Assembly (NCBI GenBank): GCA_037179515.1
Contig: JAXCGZ010007628.1
Coordinates: 60,001 to 124,000, forward strand
DNA from: Halocaridina rubra
Lineage: Eukaryota; Arthropoda; Malacostraca; Decapoda; Atyidae
Length of the DNA: 64,000 bases
Direction: 5' to 3'
The notes beneath the pieces were generated by a model. The model was not told the DNA's origin and ran no database searches. It saw only the letters and a program-made list of their open reading frames with translations. Positions 44,776-57,030 of this stretch are shown here, piece after piece. Numbering within the stretch: position 1 is the stretch's first letter; each line of letters begins with the position of its first letter. Position numbers and translations under genes: made by a program.

Positions 44776-47700
44776 TATTATTGTTGTTATTATTATTATT
44801 ATTATTATATTCATTTATTTATTTATTTATTTATTTATTTATTTTTTTTTTTTTTTCACCTTGAACAGATACAGAAGGGTTATCGCTAGGCCTCTACACC
44901 TTTAGACTGTTACAAAGTTGCTTCTAAGAATTCTGTTGCATATATTTCAGATATAAATGTTCTCTATGAAATTACGCGTACTGCAAGAAACTTCTCTATA
45001 AGATAATTATATTTTAGCTTTAATAATGTAACTGACACTTTGGATTTCAGGAATGCAGTGTCTCAAGTGATGTCAATCGCAGTAATCACGGTATTAATAA
45101 TAATAATAATAGCAACAACAAAATGGAGCAAGTAGTCATGGATGGGAGATACAGAGATCTCATTAAACTTATTAATCTTCAGAGAGAAAAATTAAATGTG
45201 CAACAAGTAGAAATGACCAAAGTAAGTGACTAGTGTTTTTGTATTCATAGGAAGAAATGACGCTTTAATAGATACAGATTCTTATGCAACCTTTGGAAAC
45301 CAGAGAATTTTATTCATTTGTTGTGTTTACATGTAAGATTTCTTGCTCTGAATGCCTTTAGAGGTGTTCGAGCATGGTATTAGAATAATACCAAATCAGT
45401 TTGAAGTGGGGGGCTGCAGTACCGATGTTGTTAGAGCATTCATCTTGGGAAGTGACAAACCCATGTTCGTGCCCACTGTGGGGTGTTAGGGCACCCAACC
45501 TTATTTCTTCAGCCTCCGACTTGCCTTTGTTTACCCCTATAATGGGGATCAATAGAGATGCAAAAAACTGCCAACAGCATCATAAAAATATTACCAAATA
45601 GTTTTGATTCACTAATAATATTGTTGTGGAATATCTGTAGTTTATATTTACAATAGCAATTGTTGCATGATGTTATTTATATATTTTCAGTATGAGGCTG
45701 AAATTGTTTATTTAGAGGGTCGCTCAAGAGAGGATGAATCAAGACTTGCCTATGTGACATCAGAAATAGAAAAACAAGAGCAGTTGGCACAACAGATTGA
45801 TCAAGAAGTAAGTACTGTACAATTAAAATGTACATGCATACACACTGCCTAGTAATAGGGTGGCCAAGTCAAAGTACACCCATTCACCAAAAGCTAATAT
45901 ACCTCGATTACTCCTTGTAGCTTCTTGAATTACCACATATTCTCATGTTAACTCGTCTAGTAAGGGAAGATATGTGATGAACATGATCCTTATGGAGACT
46001 CGGTTTATGGATTTCAAAATATTCCATGGGATAAGTTGATACCTGGAAAATAAGCTTTTTATTGTTGTTATGGGGACTGCTGAAACACGGTGATTAGAGC
46101 ACTCTACTCTGAAATGGCAAACTTGTGTTCGAGCCCCCTGTGGATTGTTAGATATGGCATCCAGCCTGAATTTACCTTATCTCCAAGTTATCTGTGTCCA
46201 CCCTATTCATATTGGGGTTAATAATAACACAAAACGTAAAGCAACAACTTATACCCTATTTATTTTTTCATCATCTAGGTGTGTCATCTGCAGCAACTAG
46301 AAAAAGAGGCTGAAAATGCCAGACAGGCGGAGGAGAAAGTGAAATCAGAGATCAGTTCTCTTCAGGCCCAGCTTGCGCATTGTGAAAATCAGTTGGCTTC
46401 ACATAATGAGACCGTCAGGTCAGCTCAGTAAGACTGTAGAGATTTTTTGCATATATTGTTTGTGGAGATTCCATGTAGATAGTTCTTTATGAATCAAATA
46501 TTTGATTATTGTCAGTCTGTATCTATCTATATGCAAGATCCATAATCTCCCTTGCAAGGGGGGTGGCTGAGTCAAGCTAAAACTACTCTTTGTCGAAGAA
46601 TAAAACAAAGGGGGGAATTCCCAGCCCCCTCACTATGTCCCATCTAATGGATTTTTACATCATGCCGGGGAACACATAGGAAGTATTCTTGCCATGATTA
46701 TTTGGAGTTCTTTGGTAGATTCTTTCATATAAGGCACATGAGGGTAGTGTTTGGGTCAGTGACTTCAAAATTAGGCTGCAACTCCTTATTTAGTAATCTT
46801 TGATATAAGTATTAATATATGTTTATTTCCTTAATATATTTAGAAACTTGGAAAAGTCAATGAATGACGAAAGGCAGAGACACCAAGAAGAAGCTCAAGC
46901 ACAGCAGGATGCAATGATGCGCGAGATTGAAAAGTTGCAAACGGCAATAACTGAAGCGACTGCGCAGGCCGAAAATGCTCAGCTTGCTTCACAACAGTTA
47001 ATGCAGGAGGTAATGAGGCTCTATATCTCCAAAAAATTACATAATATTGTAAAAGAGCTTGTAGTTATTTAATATTAAGCCACTTGAAGTAAAGACCAGC
47101 TCAGTTTGGTGCTGGTTCTAAATTTATTTCCAAAGAATTAAGTTTGTATATATTTCTAGTAACTTCTTGAAGATGTATTCTATTTTGTATTAAGATTTTT
47201 TTTTTCGCTTGGTACCATATGCTACTGAAACCGTCAGGGTAATTATAGCAGTAGGAAAGAAAAAATAATAGGCCCTCATACCTATACTCCTATCCACTCC
47301 CCTCAGTAATTTTTCTGCAAGCAACAAATAGTAGTACTGTAGGTGCTTGGAACTGGTAAATCGTCCCTCCTTTTTATTTTTTTACTGGAAAGAATTGACA
47401 GAAGTGGCAAGGAGCTATAGGGTATATTTAAGCCATGTTACTTCAATCTGTTGGTAACATGTTCGATCCTGGCCCATGATTGGATTAGCTTTCACTGTCT
47501 TATGTCAATACTGACTAAATTGGGTGTTACTTGGGGGGTTGGTTATTTCCCATAAAGTTACCTGATTATTCAGCCATTGCTAGAGATTCCTGGGTCCTTG
47601 TGGTTGGAGAGGGTGGCTTTGGCCATGGCTATGTGGTATGCATATAGTTGGGCTCTTGTTCTATCAATGTCGCTTGTCTCTGTCTTTCAATAGAATAACT

Positions 47701-48513
47701 TTTATCGAAATATTTTCTACACTTAAAACTTTTATCTGTTCCAGATGACAGAATCTGAGAGAGCTATTGCAGAGAAGAAAAAGGAAGTAGAGAAGTTGGT
47801 GACTGAGATGAAAGATGCCAATCTGGAGTCTCTATCCATAACGCCTTCTGAGGAAATTCGCAACCTGTTGGAGGGTAAGACGGATATGGTGCTTTTATAC
47901 ACCTGTCACCATACCATATGACATGTGTTGTAGAATAGTAAAATGATTACTGCATTTTGATGTCTCATGGGTAGGGACCATGGCAACTTAGTGGTAGGCT
48001 TCTCGAGTCGGAAGCAAATAACGTGGATTTGAGTCCACCGTGGGAAGTTAGAAAGGATATCCAGTCTTATCCCCTAGCTCCGACATGTTTGAGTCAACCT
48101 CTATGAAATGGGGATTGATTGTGGCTTAAAACGTTGCATGAATTGTAAAATTGTATATACAGTGTTTTATCTTTATTTTGGGTATATGACTGCTTTGCAA
48201 TATTTGCTTTTTCTGTATAATTGATTATTTTAGATATGTTTGTTGGTGATTCTCTCTCTCTCTCTCTCTCTCGCTATACTGGCATAACATTTTACCTCGT
48301 AATTTACTGTTCATGAAATGTAACTCTTAATACCTTTGTATTAACCTTTAGCTTCCTCCTCTTAAACTCTTGTGCCATCTGGTTTCTATGCATTATTTTA
48401 TTGGCATTTCAGGTGCACCAAAGCCTGGTAGCAGTCGTCGTATGATTGGCTCTCCCAGACAGCTCGAAAATGCTGTGCCGACATCAAAGAATCCTCATGG
48501 CGTTTGGGTATAA
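41365..48513 (+). CDS. RASSF8: RASSF8-like N-terminal RASSF protein, complete coding region (8 coding exons)
   Basis: Adaptor protein of the N-terminal RASSF group (RASSF7/8). Known members act at cell junctions and in polarity or growth control. Exons: 41365-41436, 42351-42461, 42761-44380, 45051-45221, 45691-45807, 46279-46427, 46844-47009, 47745-47874, 48413-48513 (nine segments, the first carrying the start). They join in frame to about 878 residues. Residues 1-85 are an RA domain ([51 protein letters not shown]). [10 protein letters not shown] box near 131 matches RASSF8. A long Pro/Ser/His-rich region runs to about 600, then a coiled coil to about 830, ending GVWV-stop, which resembles a hydrophobic PDZ-binding terminus. 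Human RASSF8 is about 420 residues, so the middle is greatly expanded. An in-frame upstream ATG at 41353 would add MLVG. RASSF7 is the main alternative name. Confidence 0.9.
41915..42150 (+). repeat. Family B interspersed repeat
   Basis: Most complete copy: ggcagaagatccttgcccac to ccacctcccttacaggggat. In the RASSF8-like intron. Confidence 0.75.
42351..42461 (+). CDS. RASSF8: RASSF8-like RA-domain exon
   Basis: Thirty-seven codons: [20 protein letters not shown] then [17 protein letters not shown], the core Ras-association fold including the conserved ERW and APDE/APHE-type segments. Acceptor ACATATAG, donor GTAAGC. Confidence 0.93.
42761..44380 (+). CDS. RASSF8: RASSF8-like large exon, RA end and disordered region (540 codons)
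   Basis: Starts [20 protein letters not shown], closing the RA domain. KKSLTFSGG follows, then about 460 residues rich in Pro, Ser, His and Arg, with PPPPP-type runs (candidate SH3/WW ligands) and five near-tandem SPTR units around 43,850-43,930 on the DNA. No stop interrupts 1,620 nt. Acceptor GATATTTCAG, donor AAG|GTATGT. Confidence 0.92.
44698..44854. repeat. Compound (AT)n / (ATT)n / (TTTA)n / T-run
   Basis: Four simple-sequence blocks in the RASSF8-like intron after the large exon. Confidence 0.95.
45051..45221 (+). CDS. RASSF8: RASSF8-like exon with poly-Asn and coiled-coil start
   Basis: Fifty-seven codons. It has a [10 protein letters not shown] stretch encoded by an (AAT)n-like run, then [20 protein letters not shown], where the RASSF7/8 coiled coil begins. 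Acceptor TTGGATTTCAG, donor GTAAGT. Confidence 0.9.
45405..45578 (+). mobile_element. Family A tRNA-like SINE
   Basis: gggctgcagtaccgatgttg to ataatggggatcaatagaga, in a RASSF8-like intron. Confidence 0.7.
45691..45807 (+). CDS. RASSF8: RASSF8-like coiled-coil exon
   Basis: Thirty-nine codons, [20 protein letters not shown] to QLAQQIDQE. This resembles the RASSF8 segment that reads EIRFWEQK in human. Acceptor ATATTTTCAG, donor GTAAGT. Confidence 0.92.
46068..46250 (+). mobile_element. Family A tRNA-like SINE
   Basis: ggggactgctgaaacacggt with B-box-like gtgttcgagccc and body ggcatccagcctgaattt. Confidence 0.75.
46279..46427 (+). CDS. RASSF8: RASSF8-like coiled-coil exon with two possible donors
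   Basis: Encodes [20 protein letters not shown] and onward to [13 protein letters not shown]. The donor CTCA|GTAAGA after 46427 is stronger. GTCAG|GTCAGC after 46418 is also in the right phase and would remove three residues. Confidence 0.88.
46844..47009 (+). CDS. RASSF8: RASSF8-like coiled-coil exon
   Basis: Completes the split codon, then [20 protein letters not shown] and a Gln/Ala-rich helix to LASQQLMQE. Acceptor ATATATTTAG, donor GTAATG. Confidence 0.9.
47745..47874 (+). CDS. RASSF8: RASSF8-like coiled-coil exon
   Basis: [20 protein letters not shown] through [13 protein letters not shown]. Acceptor TATCTGTTCCAG, donor G|GTAAGA. The heptad pattern ends in this exon. Confidence 0.92.
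47970..48142 (+). mobile_element. Family A tRNA-like SINE
   Basis: gggaccatggcaacttagtg to aaatggggattgattgtggc, with its B-box-like region gatttgagtccacc. Confidence 0.75.
48413..48513 (+). CDS. RASSF8: RASSF8-like last coding exon
   Basis: Thirty-three codons, [20 protein letters not shown] to PHGVWV then TAA. The basic-Ser segment and hydrophobic terminus are consistent with a regulated PDZ ligand (inference). Acceptor GGCATTTCAG. Confidence 0.9.
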
Positions 48514-49460
48514 ACGTAGAAGATTACCATTATTCCTTAATTGTGCCCATAATATCTTTGTAATTTCTACATATATCATTATATTTGCTAATAATGGTTG
48601 AGTACTTTTTAGTGTATGTAAGTTAGATAATATTAGTATAGGTTAGATTAGAAATATACTGCAAAATCCGCTCAGACTGCAGAATAGTTCTTAATTGTCA
48701 TTTAAGGCATATTATCACATTTTAATATGCTTTTTATAAGAAAAAGTTTTTGGGGTAACTTTGAAGAAAATTTTTATCCAATAATTTCTGATGCCTTGAA
48801 TCTTCCGTCGATTAGAGGTAAGGCTTTGTTCACAAGCAGTCTGAAATAGGAATTAATTTAAAAAGCTTCATTATATATCTGTTATCATGCATTTGTTCTG
48901 TTATTTAGAAGTGCTTACTAGCTTTCAAGATATGTATGTATATAATGTACAATATATATATAGTAAATTACTGTGTTGATGGTGTATTCTCTGCACCGCT
49001 TCTGTATCTGTATATAAAATCATATTTTTATGGATGTTTAATGGTACAGCATCAATTTATGGGATGTTTGTAAAATAGAAACATAGGTAATACATTGATG
49101 CAAGTTGTATATCTGTATGAATTAAGCACAAAATTGATAGTGAGTATAACCTTATGCAAAGCATTTTACAGTAGTACTATTCTATGATATTCATGAAATA
49201 TGTCAAAAGAAATGAATGACTTATTTGAGAGGTAACAAGCTTTCTTTTATGAAAGTCTTGTTACGATTAAACTTTCTTTGACGAAAGTCTTTTTGTACTA
49301 CCATATAATACACACTAAGTGCATCTTAGATATTATGCCCATTTCTTTTGGGCTTAAGCTGTGGCATATCATAGATTGACACTCGTATTTATACACAATT
49401 TTTTGGTGTGAGTAGAATGTAGATAATAAAGTTCGAACTGTGTTGTTACAGATGTGAGTA
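48514..49460 (+). promoter_or_regulatory. RASSF8-like 3' UTR with candidate poly(A) signal
   Basis: An AATAAA at 49425-49430 lies about 0.9 kb after the stop and is the first canonical signal I noticed. A second candidate at about 56645 would imply a very long UTR. No transcript data, so the end is uncertain. Confidence 0.4.
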
Positions 49461-50569
49461 GAACAGGTGTGTTTCTGGCATTAATCAAGTATTATTTCGA
49501 TTCAAATGATGTTCAGTTTTGTTGATAATAATTATAAGTTTATAGACATGACTTTGTCCATGTAGTACCATTTTTCTTTTTTAGGTTAACCATATATTAA
49601 TTTCACTCTGGGTCTGCTGGCTTCTTGTGTGTTTTGCTTATACATCTCGTGCGATTTTCTTTACTGATGGTTAGTCTTAGTTAGGAATAGTTTCAAAGCT
49701 GATTTATGGGGGATATGACATTGAGAAGGATGGACAGTATGGGATGTGGGTGGTGATGACACCTTTCGTAGCAACCCATAGCCCCTTCCTCGGTTTAGCA
49801 CCTTTGAATGAATATACCAATCTTTGCATTAGTAGTGTTTAAGTTGCTGTTAGAGTACTCTAATCCTGTATAATAAGACAAAATTAGTATACTTTTCGTT
49901 TTGTGTTGAAAGGTTAACTCATGCAAGAGGTGTGTTTTTTTTTTTTTTTTTTTTTTTTTTCTACAGTATTTGAACCTCTGAAAAAATATTTATTTGGCTT
50001 GCAGAATGTAAACTATTGGATAAATAGATATCCCTATCATCATAAGGTATTAGTATGTAGTAATGAATGCATCTGTAGAATCTCAATGCATATTCCGTAC
50101 CTTCAGCAGTTATCATCATCATTCATATTTCATGAATGCGCTCTAGTCATTCTACTGTGGTGAATGTTGTTAAGTTAATGGTAAAGGACGCACTTTCTGG
50201 GACATTTTTGTAGTTATTGGTCATATTTATTGTGCCCTGTTGCTAAATTAATACACATATATAAAGTTGTCCCTCCTTTTACACTGTTAATTGGTTCTAC
50301 AACTTCCCATGTAAAACAAAAATCGCTTATAGTCAAAACCCTTATAAGAATGTGTGTGTATTTACCATATCCTGTAGTCTATTCCGAACTTTCAATTATG
50401 CCATGGTTGCTGTACTTTACTTTGCTTAATACTTTTTAAATTTTTAAAAGCTGTACTGTAGTTTTTATGATGTAGTTTTAGAGGGAAAAATGTTATGAGT
50501 GTTTTCTATGTATTTTTGAACCGTATGTTCTCAAAACCACCCTGTTTAAGACCTTGTAAGATGAGGGAC

Positions 50570-50775
50570 AATTGATGGCCATAGTCTCCCTTGTAAGTGG
50601 GATGGCCAAGTCAAAGCACACAATTGCTAGAAGATAACATTTCTTAGATCTCACCCATAGCTCCTTTGGGATATAAGGCTGCCACAATCCACCCCACCAC
50701 CATTCTGCTTGGGTCATCCACAAGGCCAGTGGGCAAGGCTCTTCTGCTATCAGGCCCAGTTGCAACAGCAAAAAA
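50570..50775 (-). repeat. Family B interspersed repeat
   Basis: Reverse-strand copy: agtgggcaaggctcttctgc is the complement of the family B head. Shorter family B ends occur near 8.33, 16.24, 23.00, 31.87, 35.47, 45.86, 46.50, 59.29 and 60.88 kb. Confidence 0.7.
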
Positions 50776-51204
50776 TTAAATTTTATAATGTTCTTTTCAT
50801 CATTATCTTTTTGATGCTAGATCGGCTTGGCTAACGTTTATAGGGTTTCCTCAAATTTTTTCTTTAATCGTATTTTGAATTATGACTTTTGTACATTCAA
50901 ATCTTGATATTAAGTAACAGTTTTCGTGACATTAAGATCCCCTCAGTTTATACATGTATTGAGAGCTTGTGCTACTATAATGTATTTATAGAAAAAAATG
51001 CTTGCAAGCAATATTTTTACTTTTGTCTCATCTTTTCAGTAAATATATAGATGTTTGCTTTTGGATACCTACTACATAACACCTTGGATATGAATAGGTA
51101 AACTGAGATTACCTGATCAACATTGTGTCCATGCTTAAGATAACTGGTTGTCTTAGTTGCATCTGATAGGTATTTAACTGTAACGTAACATCTGTTTAAT
51201 CGTT

Positions 51205-51600
51205 TACCTTATATAACATTTGCTGTAAAGTTCTTATATTGTATAAGATTATCTTAATCCTTTTCCCAATTTTACTTTTAAATGCCAAATTTTTTTTCAA
51301 TGCCACCCATAGGTTTTATTTAGTGTATATCTTTTATAACATTAACTGTGAGGCTCTTATATTGTATGAGATGGGCTTAATACTTCTTCTCCAGTTTTAC
51401 ATTTAAAACGTCAAACATATTTTTTTTGAGTGCCACCCGTAGGTCTTATATAGTATATATCTTATATAATAATAGCTGTGAAAAACTTATATTGTAAAAG
51501 GTTATTAATGTTTTTTTTTCCCGTTTTACATGTAAATGTCAAACATATATTGTTCAAATGCCACCTTTAGGTCTTCTATAGTGCATTTAGTATAGTTTGT
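51205..51600. repeat. Three-copy tandem repeat, about 128-bp unit
   Basis: Each unit contains atattgta..., a cagttttaca-like box, caaacatatt and gccacc..taggt, repeated three times with roughly 75-80% similarity by eye. Confidence 0.8.
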
Positions 51601-52086
51601 CTAATTAGGTTGTATTGGCCTATGTATTCATTTATAATAAGATACTAATGAAGCCAAAGTATCAATACTATTGATTATGTTTGCATGTATAAGGTGAACC
51701 AAAAATCACAGGTGTGTGTTTTTAATTTTTTTTTATTTATTTTTTTATTATTATTATTATAAATACTACACACCCCTCTGAATGAGGGATTACTTCACTG
51801 TAGGTGTACAGTGCCCTAAATCGCTTTGGTATTGAAGAGTAGTGATTATCAGGCAAGGCCTCAGCAGAGTAAACCCTGGCCCAGAAGGATTAATAAAAGA
51901 TATTAAAAGCTGTGACTTTTGGGTCACCCTGTGTATACCGAGGTGTTTTGAATTGTTAACTTTACCAGTAGTAGTATTGTTAGCAGGTAAAGCTGATAAT
52001 TACAGTTTGCACCACCAGTATTACTCTGTGCTCAGATGTTTTGCCTTAAACTCAATTATTTTCAGATAGTTGGCCAAAAATGAAAA

Positions 52087-52270
52087 ACTAATAACCCAAT
52101 TTTATTCTCAGTCACTGCTGGGAGCTGTATTTATTGACTCGCTGATAACCCAATTTTATTCTCAGTCACTACTGGAAGCTATGTTTATTAACTCACTGAT
52201 AACCCAATTTTATTCTCAGTCACTTCTGGGAGTTGTATTAATTGATTCACTGATAACCCAGTTTTATACT
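52087..52270 (+). repeat. 54-bp tandem repeat, in-frame
   Basis: Three full units and a partial one of ataacccaattttattctca plus 34 more nt. The 54-nt period keeps one reading frame open (LITQFYSQSLLGAVFIDS-like, 18 residues per unit). No splice or start evidence that it is coding. Confidence 0.85.
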
Positions 52271-52944
52271 CTTTTCATCGCTCAACTAAGAAACAACTTG
52301 GTTGCATTTTAAAATTCTTTAGATTTTAGGATATGTACAGTACTTTATCTGCTTGTCAGTGATGACGTATGTGAACTGTTTTTTATAGCATACATCTTTG
52401 ATCCTAGCTTTTTTTTTTAGGTGTTCAGAGCTTTATATATTATAAACTTTTCTTCACTAGTTTCTTTGATCTGTATCCAGCCTTAGTCCCCCAGCACCAA
52501 CCAGTTTGTGTCCTCTTCCATTCTTTCCAATTGTTTATTTTTGGTACTTTTATCATAGTTTTTTTGTGATATAAGATAAATTTCAAACAGATTAGTAATA
52601 TATGAGAGTGCAAGCAAGACTGCACTGCTTAAAATGCAAGAAATAAGCAAACACAGCATATAATTGGGACATTAAAAAACATTGGAACGGCAGCATTTAA
52701 TTTCATAATTATATCTATTCACATTTAATTCTTATTTCATAAGTCTTGGATTACTGCTTTAGGAATACAATGCACATGAAAGTCTAGGGAATAGGAGCAA
52801 AATTGACACTCTTGAATTTTTCCACTGTATATTACCTTCAGTATATCCTGGAAATTTAAGTACTATGACACTGCTCTTTCCTTGCACTACATTACTGGGT
52901 CTTATTTCTGCTTTGATTCAAGTTAAATAATTATTCTTATCACA

Positions 52945-53110
52945 CACCATTATAGTGTGTGGTTAGAGCGCTTGACTCGGAGTGACAGACGTGTTCTCGC
53001 TTACTGCAGGATGTCAGGAAGGGTATCATGCCTTACTTCCCTTATTCCAAGCTGTCTTTATCCACTTCCATTTGAATGGGGATTAATAGTGACCTATAGT
53101 TAACAGCAAC
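52945..53110 (+). mobile_element. Family A tRNA-like SINE
   Basis: gtggttagagcgcttgactc to tttgaatggggattaatagt. Confidence 0.7.
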
Positions 53111-53884
53111 ATCCCTTACAATTCATATTTTGTTGAATGCATTATTTTAAGGTTCATATTTTTTCTTTTTTAGATAACATTAGTATAAGTGTGACAAAAT
53201 TTAAACATTGTAACATTGGGTCGTATTTACTCCATATATCCCACCTGTTCACTATATCACTTAATTGCTATTGTTATTATATGTGTGTTAACATTACCAT
53301 TTAGAGGGTAATATATGTTGGTTGGTTGTAAGAGTGAAGAAAAAAGCAATAGTTTACATGCATAGTATCTCATATCCTTGTTTTGCTCTTTTTGCGCTTA
53401 TTTTCATTATAATGGTCTTATGGACTGCTGTCTGCTTTCATAAGTTGGTACAGCACTAAAATTTTTCCGTTTGCCAAGTGATTTATGAAAAAATTAATTT
53501 TTATCCTCTCATATTTACCATCCATACTCATTGTTATACCATTATGTTCTGCATGTCGCAAATAGAGGAAAGATGTAGAACATTTTAACATATTTCACTA
53601 TTGGAGGTATCATGCAGTGAGAACTGGTATCTTTAGATCTTGACTTGGTTAGTATAGCAAACCAGTTCCCTGGATAAGGTTGTTTTCGTAATAAAGCAAA
53701 TCCTGTATGAAGAAGAAAAGGATTATTAAGCATTTTTAGAATTTCTTACAAGTACTTACCTTGTCTTATGAATATCCGTAACTTGTATATTCTAGACTGC
53801 TGGCTGATGCGAAAACTAGTTGTGTATTTACCAGAGGGCTTTTTTTGTAACAACTTCGTACAATATTTTCATATTTGTCGAGTT

Positions 53885-53888
<4 letters not shown>

Positions 53889-53937
<49 letters not shown>
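53889..53937. repeat. (AT)n microsatellite
   Basis: About 24 units, intergenic. A poly(T) run is at 49933-49961. Confidence 0.95.
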
Positions 53938-53938
<1 letters not shown>

Positions 53939-54659
53939 CAAGCACTGCAGATAATACATATCAATAGATAGCTTTGATAGGATTTTGTAGTATTTCTTAT
54001 GTTTTATAGATTCTTTGACTATGCATTACAAAACATTTATGTTATTTATTGTTATCTTTAGTGTGTGCTAATACTGTAGAAGTCTGGCATTATTCAATTT
54101 TTTTTTTATCTTATGACTGATATGGTTTTGTTGTAAGTGTAATATATTCATTAGTACATACTCTATGTTAGGCAGCTTTTTGTTGCTTTTGTGTTCTGTA
54201 TTTGTTTATTGTTTGTTTCACACTGGTATTTCGGTTTTATTGACTGCTTTCCACATTTCAGCTTTTACTGAATCATCAGATGCCTTTGTTATGTTATAAT
54301 TTTTGTATTTAGGCGTTCTAAGAAATATTATTTAACCAAAAGGTTGACTCCAAACTTTAGTAAATAGGCTTCAGTAAAATACTTATTTACAGAATGATTC
54401 TGTTTTGTTAGATGATAATTATACTAAGCTTTGCCTTGTATGGGTTTCCTATTTGTGCTTCCTAATTTCTTTGTGGTAGGGCATATACAAAATTTGCAAT
54501 AATATCCTTCCCAAAGGTGTTTCTACATTTTACTTGAGGTCCATTCTTGGTACCACATGTGCACTCAACCTTATCCTTTTATGTATTGGTAAAGTTGAAC
54601 CTTGGATTATGTTATTGTGATTCCCCCTTCCATTATTATTATTATTAGTATTTTTTTTT

Positions 54660-54790
54660 TTTTTCACTTTTAATCTCCATAATGGCAGTGAACACAGAAT
54701 GAAGCTGGAGAATTAAGGCTGGATGTCTCTCCTAACGCTATGCAGTGGGCTGGATTGTGGGTCTGTCGCTCTCCGAGTCGAGTGTAGGGT
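54660..54790 (-). mobile_element. Family A SINE, partial
   Basis: gaagctggagaattaaggct and ctctccgagtcgagtg on the plus strand, minus orientation. Confidence 0.65.
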
Positions 54791-56929
54791 TTGAATATGA
54801 AAGCTGTTATCTTGTAAAGTTGGAACACCTGTTTGTTATCCTTCTTATGCTCATTTCCAGCTTTAAAATTTTGTATTATCAAATGCTTGGCTCTAGCTGA
54901 ATATTAAGTTACACTTATAAGGAAGGCATTTATAATGGCTCATAATTAATTTCCAGTATTATTATTGTAGAATATCTTTTAACGTTTTATAGGAGTTCTT
55001 CACATTAGTATTTAACATATTCGTACAGATATACACACACAACAGTTTCTGACATTATGTATAAACACTCTTCATTCTAAAGATAAGAAATATGTTTAAT
55101 ATAAAATACAAATTTGTGGAAAATGTCCTGGCATTCTATTTAACTGAAATTCATATCCCCTTTACTCAATTTTTATTTCTTGTAGGTTCAGTATTTTATT
55201 GGCAAGATTGTGAAAGTTTAATTTTGTATAATTGACTTCAGATTTCAGTGACAAGATTGTGAAAGTTATGTATAATTGGGTTCATTTCTCTTTTATTATA
55301 CAACAGTAAATTTTGTACGGAGAGTGTGCCAACCACAGTGTTTGTATCAGCGTTTATAATATTCTTTACTCCGCTTTTGCTCTTAAGAAAATATTCATTC
55401 TCCTTATTTTCAATACTACTACACTACGGAATAGCCTTTGTGGCATACTTTACTCAATACAGAGGAGATTGCTCTTGTTGAGAATTCAAGAATCATTAGT
55501 GTTGCATTTTTGTAATTCCCAGTCTTCTTTGAAGAAGAAAACGATGTTCGAAATTGTTCATATAGATTTGTTAAAAAAAATGTTTAAAATTGTTCTTGAA
55601 GATTAGTTAAACTACCATCAAATTATTGCCGTATTGAATTTTTTTTTGTTAATGAAATGAATTATTATTATTACTTTTATTTATAGGTAATTACCATTGT
55701 CTTGTAGTGATGAACAAAACTATGTTCGAAATTGTTCAGGAAAAGTTGTTAAAAAAACTAATTTTAAGTTTTGCTTTGTTGAATGTATTGTACTAGGTCG
55801 GCACTATCGTACCAGCACATAGTGTATATGTTAATATTTGATGGATACTAGCCCATGAAATTTCAAGTGTTATTTTTAAACTCGGAACCTTATCCTGCCA
55901 TCCTGACTAAAACATTTTTTTAACATCATGTTGTCTTTCAATTTAGAATTTTAATTTTGAAGAATACAAAGTGTAATGTAGATTGCGTTAATCATGTTGA
56001 AGTGTGGAGTTTTAAGTGTGTTGAAAGATGGTCTTTGTGTAGACTTCATGCCTAATGATGCTGAAATTCATGAGTGTTATTTTTTCTAAAAGAATATATA
56101 TACAGTATAGAGAGTGATTTGTGATCAAGAGCATTGAAGTGGATATACTGCTATGTGTTTGTCAAGACTTTTTATTTAGTACTTCGGAGTTGGCATGAGT
56201 GAGAACAAGAACTTATGGACACTTCCTTGTGATGTGTATATACAGAAAATTGCAAGTATGACTTATAATGACTGACCTATATTTAAATAGTCTCATCTGT
56301 AATACGATCATTGTGCTTGAAGATTTGAATATGAATGGGCCATTACAGATTTTACATAATACAGTATATTTCTCTGTGTAATTGAGATGAATTATTGAGT
56401 GATACAGGCATTTATTGATTATAAAGTATGAGGACTTATTTTTTCAACTTATATAATGAACCAAATTTAAAAGATAAGGTATTATTATAATTTTTGTAAT
56501 AATGGCATCAGTGGCCACTTGGTTTATATACCAGATGTAAAGATTGTACATATTTAGAATAAGTGAATACTCAGATTTTGTATATAAATGATATTGTGTT
56601 CACAGAATTGCAGCAGAACAAGCTTTTAGTATATTAAAAATGTTAATAAAAATATTCTTTACATACATCCTGAATATAAAAGTCAGAAGGTTGGTATTCT
56701 ACACATGCTTTTTACATGATGAAGTGTAGAGGAAGCTTTTTATCCCGTTGTTCATCCCCATTCGAATGGGGTGGACACCTATAAAATAAGTTTTAACAAT
56801 TCCATTACGCGTCATCAGTTGGTTCACCAAGATATTGTCATTCTAATTTGTTAATGGCTGCCCACGACATATCTATTATTTTTAGCAAATATATTCTTCG
56901 TCTCCTTGGGGAATGCATTAGCACAATAA

Positions 56930-57030
56930 TTAGTTCGCTCAACTCGGAAAGTGACAAACACAGCTCCAACCTGTGTGTGGCTATCCCCTTTTGGATAGGG
57001 ATTATTCGCGACGCGGAAAATGGCAAATAG
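56930..57030 (+). mobile_element. Family A SINE, internally deleted
   Basis: gctcaactcggaaagtgaca joins directly to cagctccaacctgtgtgtgg; the middle is missing. Confidence 0.6.
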
